A DNA stretch of 64,000 nt from Pegoplata infirma (lineage: Eukaryota; Arthropoda; Insecta; Diptera; Anthomyiidae). Position numbers and translations under genes: made by a program. Where the stretch lies: the NCBI GenBank assembly GCA_963921195.1, contig OY992540.1, positions 170,469,923 through 170,533,922 on the forward strand, written 5' to 3'. Shown here piece after piece: positions 43,783 to 52,589 of the stretch (positions within the stretch are counted from its first letter, which is position 1; every line of letters starts with the position of its first letter). The notes beneath the pieces are model-generated. The model saw only the letters and a program-made list of their open reading frames with translations, searched no databases and had not been told where the DNA came from.

Positions 43783-46189
43783 CCTGCATAGACCATGTGA
43801 ACAGCCTCCGGATTATAATAGAACAGTCCGTCGAGTGGAGATCCCATTTGTACCTCGTTTTCATAGACTTCGAGAAGGCCTTTGATACCCTCTCACACTC
43901 GGCTATTTGGAATGCCCTTGCGTGTAAAGGCACACCCACCAAGATTATATCATTGATTCAAGCCCTCTATGATAATGTATGCTGCAGAGTGATGCATGAA
44001 GGTTGCGTGAGTGATAGATTTACGGTAAACACTGGCGTGAGGCAAGGTTGCATTTTATCCCCCTGCTTTTCAACATAGTCTTAGACAACATCATGAATAA
44101 AGCAACCCGAGAAGAAAGAGGAATTTCATGGGGATTTCATAGAAGGCTTGAAGATCTCGACTATGCTGATGACATTTGTCTGCTTTCACATAACTACAAC
44201 GACATGGCGGCAAAGATCACAGCAGTACAGAAAAAAGCAGAAAAAGCCGGTATGAAAATAAACATAGCAAAGACCAAGGTAATGCGCATCAACTCTTCAA
44301 ACAACAGAACGTTTTCCATAAATGATATAGTGTTAGAAGATGTTTCCAAATTCATCTACCTGGGTAGTTTATTAACAACAACGGGTGGTTCCAGTTAGGG
44401 TAGCCAGATATAGAACTGACAAAAAAAGTACATTGAGGAAAAAAAAGAAGTACAATTAAGAAAAAAAAAGTACATTGTGTTTTTCACACCTCGGCAGAAC
44501 CAACATTAACCTCAAGTTGCGAGCACTGTGAATGTCTTTCTTTATTATGAATCTGGGGTGCCCCACTACTATATTTCGACGAAAATCAAAATCTTCGCCA
44601 AATACGTTTTTTTTTCAAAATCGCCGTCAAACGTTAAAAATTTACATTTTAAGCTTATCTAAAAACCAGACAAGGGAAAAATTCGAATTTTATTTAAAAT
44701 TCATAAGGTATTTGAAATAAAATTTTTGTTTAAATAAATTTCTCAAAAAATTTTAAATTTAATTATTTCCAAAAATAAAATTCTCAAAAAAAATAGAATT
44801 TTATTTTCCAAAAATAAATTTTCAAACATTTTTAAAATATTTACTTGTTATAAATATATTTGTTTGTATGAAAATAATTTTTTTTTAATTAAAAAAATTC
44901 TTTTAAGAATTTTAAATAAAATTTTTTAGATTTTTTTTAATTCTTTCTTGAATTTTTTGATAAATTCAAAATAGAATTTAATCAATAACGAATTTTAATT
45001 TTTATTGTTTTTCCTTGTCTGCTAAGTTTTTGAGCAACAAAACCGATAAAATTAATTAAATAAAGAAGTTTTAAAAGCGGTATTTACAGTTCGTTATTTT
45101 TCCCCCCAAAACGCGAAGGTTTTAGCTCTGAATTTAAAAGTGCAATTTACGGCAACAAAAACATTGCAAATGTAAATTGGCTGTTTTAATGCATTTTTCC
45201 CGAGGAATAATTTTTGTTTTCAGTAATTGTTTCATATCTCTCATCGTTTTCGAGATAAGCTTAAAATGTAAATTTGTTGGCTTTTGACAGCGATTTTTTC
45301 AAAAATGGCTCTGGCTAAAATTTAGATTTTCGTCGTTTCTTTAACAATTTATAACAATTTATTCAACAAAGAATATAAAAAATAGGATTGTAAATAATAT
45401 TTACAACAAAGTACTTCACTACTTTAAACATTTTTAACATTTTATTTTTCTTCAATAGTTTTTTTCTAATAAAAACGTTAAGCACAGAAAAAAAGTACAA
45501 AAAGAAGTACAAAAGCCTTAAAAAAGTACTTTAGCGTACTTTTTTAGGTGTTATGCAGAAAAAAGTACATTAAGTAAAAAAAAGTACGAGTACTGTTGAA
45601 AAAAGTACGTGTGGCAAGCCTAGTTCCAGTAATGATGTACAGAATCGCATTAATCTTGGTAAGCGATCATTTTGCCTGTTAAATCCCATTTGGCGATCTC
45701 CTCACATGTCAAAAAGAACAAAAATTAGCATTTTCAATTCTTGCATTAAATCCGTGCTTCTTTATGGATGCGAATCTTGGAACGCAGCAGCTCGTGATAT
45801 AAACTCACTGCAAGTGTTTATAAATCGATGTCTACGAAGAGTCGTAAGAATATTCTGGCCTCAAACAATTTCAAACTAAAGCCTATGGAGAGAAACAAAT
45901 CAAACCCCCCATTAGTAATGAAATTCTTAAAAGAAAATGGCGCTGGATTGGTCATGCCTTGCGAAGGCCACTGAGTGATACTACAAGAAATGCTATTGAA
46001 TGGAATCCTCAAGGTAGCCGAAGAAGAGGAAGACCATCACACACATGGCATCGCCAAATTGAATTGGAAGCTGCCGGAATGAACAAGAGCTGGAACGAGA
46101 TTAAGGCACTTGCGTTGGACAGAATTGAATGGAATAGATATGTTATGGCCCTATGCTCCTTATAGGATCGACGGGAATTTATTATTATT
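43783..46189 (+). pseudogene. 5'-truncated LINE (reverse transcriptase) relic, split by a hAT
   Basis: The translation shows RT block A (FIDFEKAFDTLSH), block B (TGVRQGCILSP), block C (YADDICLLSH) and a C-terminal region with RWIGHALRRP and RRRGRPSHTW, the zinc-knuckle-free tail common in LINE ORF2 proteins. A one-base loss in a C run at about 44060 shifts the frame between blocks B and C. After the hAT at 44396-45622 the RT frame resumes exactly where it stopped, then decays near 45880. The 3' end is an ATTATTATT tail. A 15-bp duplication (ACCTTGAAAACACAT, 43768-43782 and 46190-46204) marks the insertion. The LINE clade is not resolved. Confidence 0.9.
44396..45622. mobile_element. hAT-like element with AAAAAGTAC subterminal repeats, in a LINE
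   Basis: It starts TAGGGTAGCCA and ends TGGCAAGCCTA, with an exact 8-bp duplication GTTCCAGT (44388-44395, 45623-45630). AAAAAAGTAC motifs crowd both ends (44425-44480, 45490-45612), as in the hAT at 32281-33385. The body is AT-rich and non-coding. Confidence 0.95.
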
Positions 46190-46306
46190 ACCTTGAAAAC
46201 ACATAATAAAAACCCAGTGTTTTTATCAGATGACAGTTTTCATAAAAAAAAACAGCCGCTGCTAAACGAACCGGAAGAAGCGGCTGTTTTTTTTTAAACT
46301 ATTGTC

Positions 46307-46400
46307 CTAGCAAAAAAATATTTTGCCAAACGCTTGGGAGGAATCACGTCAAACAATAAAAAAAATTTAGTTAATCACGTGAGCGTGCGTGAACGTAAGC
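46307..46400. mobile_element. Fragment of a CACGCAAAA-type TIR element
   Basis: CAAAAAAATATTTTGCCAAACGCTTGGGAGGAATCACGT repeats the end of the element at 7382-8627, with the terminal few bases missing. Only the end is present. Confidence 0.6.
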
Positions 46401-46656
46401 AAAAAAAAAAAACAATTTGTGCGTGATCGTGCTTGAGTAATATTTTTATTTCGTAAGCGTGTGAGAGTCATACTGAGTTGAATACAAAAAGGATCTACAC
46501 ATGTTCATGGTGGACTTTAAGCAAGCCTTCGACTCGATGAACAGAAAAATTTTGGAACCAAACTTCCTAAGCATGGGAATACCAAATAAATTAACAAGAA
46601 TGTTGGTACTTACACTTAAAAAAACAACTTGTAAAGTTTCTGCAAGAACAATCTTA

Positions 46657-46936
46657 TACCATATTCACATTGGCAAGTTTAAATTTAAACATGTGTTTCC
46701 CCATACATTCAAAACAAAACATCGTTTAATTTTAAACATCTCGAAAACATTTCCAAAACATCTCGGAAACACGAAATAACAACCCTGTGTTAAGTTGTCA
46801 TCAAAAAAACAGCCGCTGCTAAACGAACTAGAAGAGAAGCGGATAGTTTTTTAAACTACTGGCAATGCGAACACTTTCGTTTAATTTTAAACACAACAGT
46901 TAAACGATGTTTTGAACATTGTATGCGAATATGGTA
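46657..46936. mobile_element. 280-bp MITE, TACCATATTC ends
   Basis: Inverted ends TACCATATTCACATTG and its counterpart GCGAATATGGTA. It contains GTGTTTCCCCATACATTC and AACAGCCGCTGCTAAACGAAC, both shared with the MITE split at 43694-46306. Confidence 0.8.
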
Positions 46937-46970
46937 TAAGTGCAGAATTTTATATTACATCAGGTGTAAC

Positions 46971-47927
46971 TAGAGAATGTATCCCGGGATTTCCCGTCCC
47001 GGGATTCCCGGGAAATTCGTCATTTTTTATTTCCCGCATTCCCGGGAAATTTGTGCGGGATTCCCGGGAATTTTTAAAAATGTACATAATCAAGTTAACT
47101 GCTACAATTAAATAAATTAATTTATAAATATAAAAAGTCTGAATTTCATGCACTACAAAATCGAAAGTATGTGCTTAGAATATGCAGTTAAAAATCAAAA
47201 ATATGCGCTACATATTCAAAAATATTTACTACAAGCGTAAAAAGTATTAAAAAATCGTTTTTATTAGAAAATGTTTTTTAAAAGCACAACATATGAACTT
47301 TATGACTTTAAGAACTTTTTTCAACTCAAAAAATTTTTTGTATAGTCAAAAAAAACATATTTTTTTTGTACACAGAAAAAAACAAACTGTCAATAAATCA
47401 CATTTTTTGAATTCCACATATAAAGAATTTTTCATAAAAGCTATGAATATTATGAAGAAGTTAATATAAATCTTCTTTTTAATGACTTTTAATTTAAATT
47501 TGTGTAATTTTTTCAGCTTTATTATTTATGACAAAATAAAAAAAATATGCATTTTCGTAAAAATCAGAAATAATATGCAAAAACAAATATTTTTCTTTTT
47601 GTCTATGCAAAAAACAGAACATTTTATTAAGAATTTTTTAAAAAATATAACAGAACATTGTTTATTTTTTTATTTAGAGTTTTTAGCATAATTTGCTATT
47701 TTTTGTTTTATAAACTGAATTATTATTTTATTTTGCTTTAAATGTATCTTATGTATAAGCCTTATTAGACGAAGTAATATTTAAAAAAAAAAATTATAAA
47801 AAAATTGTTGAAAACTAAAAAAATTTTATAAAAGATTTTTAGTGCGGGATCCCGGGAATCCCGGGAAGTTCAAACATTTTTCCCGCATTCCCGGGAAGTG
47901 GAAAAGTGCGGGAAATTGCGATCCCTA
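46971..47927. mobile_element. hAT-like element with CCCGGGAATTCCCGGG-type repeats
   Basis: It begins TAGAGAATGTATCCCGGG and ends GCGATCCCTA, with an exact 8-bp duplication GGTGTAAC (46963-46970, 47928-47935). TTCCCGGGAA-type palindromes cluster at 46982-47070 and 47845-47915. The middle is AT-rich. It is inserted in the RT coding part of the LINE relic. Confidence 0.95.
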
Positions 47928-47942
47928 GGTGTAACACAAGGT

Positions 47943-49305
47943 CACTGACTATATACAGACTCGACAGTAGAGTTTTATAACAAAAAATGGGGAAAAACTT
48001 AGCGATTTTAGGAGAAACAAGTAGGAAAATTAAAATCGACTTGGTCGAAAATATGAATACCCTCCACAATGTTATCTGATAGTTATTTTCTAAAAAAAAA
48101 AATTTCAAAAAATTGCTTACAAATTTTTTATTAGAAATATGTATATTATTTTGAGTCAAACTTTCTTTTAATCAATCAAATTTTTTTGAGTTTTTTTTTG
48201 ACTGTCAACATTTTTTTTGAGTCTGACATTTCATTAAAAAAAAAATTAATGTGTACATTTTTTTTTGAGTGTAACATTTTTTTTAGTGTAAATATTTTTT
48301 TTAGTGTACAATTTCTTTGAGTAACAAAATTACTTTGCAAAATATTTTTGTTGTTTTATACCTATATGTAATACAAAAAAAACTATTTCACATATTTTCC
48401 TCTTTTTATATTACAATCCTCTTCTTTAAAAACCAAAAACAAATTAACATTCAATCATACACATACTTTATATAATTTTTTCCCAAAAATGCTTACTATA
48501 ACCGTTACATACAGTTACACTAACAATAACAAAACAATAACAAATATTTACTTATTTGCAGAAAAACAACAACAAGCTTTAAAAAAACTGGTATTTCACC
48601 ATGCTTTTAAAACTTGTTTAAAAAGTTTTCAACAGTTTAAGGTGAAACCAATGCGAAATTCAGAGCCTTACTTATAACTTTTGAACCACTAAACCGATTT
48701 TTCTGAAATTCAAAACCAAAAAGACTTGGGGAACAACAAATATATATGCTAAGCTTAGGCACCCTCAGAATTGTCTTTCGATAGTTAGAGTGGTTGTAAT
48801 CTCGTTAATTCGAAAAATGCCCTTGCCGAAATTTACTCTTTTGCTCATAACTTTTGAACCACTGGACCGATTTCGCTGGATTGCAATACCAACCTGACCC
48901 GGTAAATGCCCAACATATATGTCAAACTTCAGGAGCCTCCGTAAAGTCTTTCAAAAGTTAGCGTGTTTTCAACGGACAGACAGACAGACGGACGGACGGA
49001 CGGACATCGCTAGATGGACTTAAAATCGATCAAGGATCATGAATATATACATATATACTTTATGGGGTCCTAGACCAATATTTCGATGTGTTACAAACGG
49101 AATGACAAACTTATATATACCCTCTATCACTAGAGTGGAGGGTATAAAAAGAGCGGTTTTTAGTCAGTTTTAAGCTAACATGGCAACAATTTCTACGACT
49201 TAGGAGTGAGTGAAACAATAAAAAGCGATCTGGCATCTATTTTTCTTACTTTTTATTTTTCTTTTTTGACACCTGTCATCTATGTCGAGTCTGTTTTAGT
49301 CTGTG
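47943..49305. mobile_element. 7-bp-TSD MITE, copy 3, reversed and split by DINE-1
   Basis: The exact duplication ACAAGGT flanks it (47936-47942, 49306-49312). The outer parts (47943-48016 and 49151-49305) match the reverse of 4223-4522. About 50 bp of the family sequence is missing near 49250. A DINE-1 copy lies in the middle. Confidence 0.9.
48017..49150 (-). mobile_element. DINE-1/mini-me-like element, reversed, in a MITE
   Basis: The tail lies at 48017 (ACAAGTAGGAAAAT, AATACCCTCCACAATG) and the head at 49150 (CACTCTAGTG complement, TATACCCTCTATCAC). The (GTCY)n tract is reversed at about 48975-49010 (GACGGACGG). It is closest to the copy at 42490-43500. Confidence 0.85.
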
Positions 49306-50080
49306 ACAAGGTGATGCCCTATCAACAAAAATTTTTAATCTTACACTAAATCATGCAATTTCATCTCTTGATGGAGGAGGACATATGTGTGCATATGCAG
49401 ACGATATTGCGCTTATATCGCAGTGTGTGCCCGATTTGAAAGAAAATTTTGCAATCTTGGAAAATGAAACAAAAAAGCTTGGATTATAAATAATGAGGAT
49501 AAGACCAAGTAGGAAAATTCATATGTATACATATGAATGTTTTTGTTATTGTATATATAGAACACTAGTGCTGCCGGTACTAATATACGGCTGTGTTGCG
49601 GTTGTTTGGCAATGACACGTGTCAGATGCAGAAAAGCTACGTGTTTTTAAAAAGGAATGACGACGGTATCTACCCTAGAAGAAGTAACCGTGAGATCGAT
49701 AATATATTTGAAGGTGAAGATGTTGTCAAATTTATAAAAGCACAAAGACTGAGCTGGGCAAGACATATAGGAAGAATGCCCCTGGTAGAACTCAACGAAG
49801 AATAATGAATGATATACCCTATACCACAAGAGCGCGAGGGTTACCAAGATCAAGATGGCTTGATAAAGTGGGAGAAGCATAAAATCAACATCAACAGTTG
49901 GAAATACTTTGCGCAAGGTAGATCTGAATGGGAGAAGAATGTGGACAAGGTTAGAGCCCACCCCGCGGGTCCTCGGGCTGTAACACCAAAAGATGATGAT
50001 ATCTTAGGAGCATCATGTCGTCCTACACGTATGAAGTGTAAAGCCAAGCCACCCTGGTGGAGTGGTCAAACTTCGTGAGA

Positions 50081-50840
50081 TTTTCAAGATTGGTTTGAAG
50101 GTTAGGGAGAGTATAAAAATGCATTTTGAATATTAAAAGTGGAATGTAAGTACGTAAGGCCTAATAATTTTCATGGAATAACTTTTTCGGAAATATTTAG
50201 AAAACAAACGAAATGGTCAGATTGAGGATAATACTTGAGAAACCTGCAATAATACCAAGTACATACTACTTAGGGGAACACGGAAAATGGTGGGGTAGTA
50301 GTGTTGAAACATTAGGTGTAATATTATAAACACAGTTTCCAGACAAAATAGTTCACTTGGAACCAGTTATTCAGAGAGTTAAGATAGACGTCACTATCTG
50401 GTAATAACATTGAAAAGGTTATTCCTTCCAACCGTTATATCACAAGGATTGGATAATATTTTTCCAGAGCAAATCCAAAACGGCATGCAATAGATAATAC
50501 CATGCCCGGGAAAGATTTTAAAGGGATGTCTGAAAGTAAATTTTGTGCAAAAATTATATGAGTATGAACAATCATGTGTACCCACATGACAACAGATCAA
50601 TTTTCCTTGTTTTAGATACCTTTGAAAATAATTTTGGATTTCTAAATCAACAGCAGATTAGAACCAACAATTCTACCCTGTAACCAACATACACACAGAA
50701 AAGGAAAATCTGTAATAGAGAAATCTCTCTCGGAGAGGAAAGTTTATCAAACAAACTCGTAGCACGAAAAAGTCCGTTAAGTGAAAGTTGACTTTTATAA
50801 AAATATACATTTTTTGGTAAGGCCATTATGATAAACTTAC
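50081..50840. other. Unmarked intron DNA 3' of a LINE relic
   Basis: No repeat boundary and no gene seen. Some of it (to about 50600) may be further LINE sequence of low complexity. Confidence 0.4.
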
Positions 50841-52006
50841 CATTTGCTTAGCAGCACTAGGTTGTATATAACCGTCATTTGCCATAGCTGGGAATGTTGT
50901 AGTAAATTGTGTTGATGAAGGAATATTTCTATCTGTAGCATTTAAAATTGATGCTAACAATTGTGAATTATGTGTCACATAACCAGAATTTTGAGTAGCA
51001 CTGGCATGTTGAAGATTTCCCAAATCACCATGATCATCGTCCGTATCATCCGGATCGCAAGCTGAGTTATAACTGTCAACTGATTGCAGTCTCTGAATTT
51101 GATGATGATCGTGATATGTTAAATTTGAATTAGAAACAGAACTGGAATTCGAACTCAATTCCTCATTAGTCGTTTCAAGAGATGGATGCTCTCCGATTTG
51201 ATCTTCGTTGTGATCATCCTTTGAACTACTATTTGAAGAGATGCATGAAAGAGCATTTGTAGATCCATTATGAAAATTTTTAATCAAGTTATGATTTTCT
51301 TTGTGTCCAAAAGCTACCAGACAATCATTACTTCGTGATATATCCGAATGAAATTCTTTTTTGGCAGATGAATCAGAGCCATTATTAATGACATTGCTTG
51401 CAAGTTTATAATTGGAAACCTGATCGACTAAACCCTCTGGTAGAATGACTTTAATATTTTTCATTTTATAATATTTGTTTCGTATCCTGTAGCAAATGTA
51501 AACAGCAAATGCAATAACAGTTATGAGGGCAATAACATATATCGATAAAGTTGAGTTTGGCGTGCACCTATAATTGAGTGCTGCAGTAGCCCAGGTAGAG
51601 GCAAAGAAAAATTTACCATTCTCCTCAAACATATCCGGTGAAAAATTATCCACAGAATCCACCTCCTCATCCGACTCACAGAAATGTTTATCATATTGTG
51701 CTCCATCAAATATATTCTCTTTATCCACTGATACAATATCCTTATCAACTTCATTAATCTCGCCCCAATTTACTGCCCTTACCGAAACGGCATACGATTG
51801 GCTTGTATTTGAACAGTCTGGTACTTGAAAACGACAACTGCGTCCTTTTATAATGGATACACGTTCAAAAATTCTGTTATATTGACGATCCTGTCGCAGT
51901 AAGGCAACGACATAGAATAAATGTCCGCCAGATGGTAAATGCGGTTGATCCCAATATATGACAGTATCATTTTCATTAATAGTAGGATTTAGAGGACTAG
52001 TAGGAA
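50841..52006 (-). CDS. dome: domeless-like cytokine receptor, exon with last FN3, membrane segment and tail
   Basis: The acceptor is TTTATCAG before TTCCTACT, the donor GTAAGT after AAGCAAATG. The entry phase matches the exon at 52080-52249, the exit phase (0) matches 39718-40191. It starts with a fibronectin type III domain (VIYWDQPHLPSGG, then YAVSVRAVNWGEIN), an acidic linker, and a Cys-containing stretch. A single membrane segment follows (LSIYVIALITVIAFAVYICY) with a basic stop (RIRNKYYKMK). About 210 residues of cytoplasmic Ser/Asn-rich sequence lie after it. Candidate Tyr motifs are SGYVTHNSQ and DGYIQPS; the last is close to the end. The single pass, FN3 ectodomain and unstructured tail without a kinase fit a gp130-like receptor that signals through JAK and STAT92E, i.e. 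Domeless. No database search was possible. Confidence 0.85.
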
Positions 52007-52079
52007 CTGATAAATAAAATGTTAATAACATTATTTAATGTGATTTTAAAAAGTATGTATATCAATCTAGACGACTTAC

Positions 52080-52249
52080 TTCCAATTAGAGTCGTGATGT
52101 CAATGCTTTTACTGGGTCTCGATTCTTCAACATTATGTGCAGTAACATGAACTTCATATTTTGAGTAGCTATTAAGACCAGTCAGAGTGTAAGATGTTTC
52201 ATTTGCAGAAGTAATGTCCTTTTCAAGAGTATAATCTGGATATTTGCGC
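52080..52249 (-). CDS. dome: domeless-like cytokine receptor, FN3 second-half exon
   Basis: The acceptor is TTTCTTTAG before GCGCAAAT, the donor GTAAGT after ATTGGA-A. It completes a Trp codon begun in the exon at 56072-56192 (TG + G), then reads RKYPDYTL, YTLTGLNSYSKYEV and HVTAHNVEESRPS, the C, E, F and G strands of an FN3 domain. It ends in phase 1 and continues into 50841-52006 across a 73-bp intron. That the two half-domains join in frame across a 3.8-kb intron is strong support for the gene model. Confidence 0.9.
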
Positions 52250-52589
52250 CTAAAGAAAAAAAAAAAAATAAATTAAACACAACAAATAGATAAAAAATGT
52301 AAGTAATTTGACCTATTTGTGCTTCTCTTCCAAAATTGAATTTAATTTACAGGCTTATTCAGATTTATGACTGGCTAAATTGCTATGACAAATTTTATTA
52401 ATAATAATTTTGATCTCATGATCAAGTATTTTTATTTATTCTTTCTTTTTAATTACAACTCATTTTTAATAATTTCAACCTAGCCGAGAACTGGTTTCAA
52501 TGACCGTCGTGTCGTTGTAGCGAAAAAGAGCAAAAGTTCTGCTGGGAATCGATCCCACGACTCCTAGGTTTTTTTAAAACTTCATATTC

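Larger units (their letters stand above)
43694..46306. mobile_element. TACC-type MITE split by a LINE
   Basis: The left part (43694-43782) and the right part (46205-46306) match consecutive parts of the MITE at 46657-46936: GTGTTTCCCCATACATT on the left, and AACAGCCGCTGCTAAACGAAC on the right. The LINE between has a 15-bp duplication. The outer ends are worn. Confidence 0.75.
46440..50080 (+). pseudogene. Second LINE relic, interrupted three times
   Basis: RT block A (FMVDFKQAFDSMNR) lies at 46501-46560. After three insertions the block B remnant (GVTQGDALS) reads on at about 49305-49330, block C (CAYADDIALIS) at about 49390, and a tail with WARHIGRMP and a DGLIKWEKHK-like region runs to about 50080. 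Scattered stops and frameshifts show it is dead. The interruptions are a MITE (46657-46936), a hAT (46971-47927) and a 7-bp-TSD MITE (47943-49305). They fall within about 45 bases of LINE sequence. The clade is not resolved. Confidence 0.85.
40192..50840 (-). other. dome: 10.6-kb dome intron, transposon-filled
   Basis: It is bounded by GTAAGT at the donor (50840-50835) and TTTTTTAG at the acceptor. Contents in order along the plus strand: a hAT (40486-42163), a DINE-1 (42490-43500), a TACC-ended MITE cut by a LINE (43694-46306), a second LINE relic interrupted by a MITE, a hAT and a 7-bp-TSD MITE (46440-50080), and unmarked sequence either side. No exon-like frame is seen inside. Confidence 0.75.

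Noticed and set aside
46240..46290. Hairpin AGCCGCTGCTAAACG...AGCGGCTGTTTTTTT resembling an intrinsic terminator
   Set aside because: It is part of a MITE shared with 46810-46860 and the genome is eukaryotic.
50394..50600. 68-aa minus-strand frame in the dome intron
   Set aside because: No FN3 or tail-like sequence, no splice sites at suitable phases, and the flanking exons already join in phase 0.
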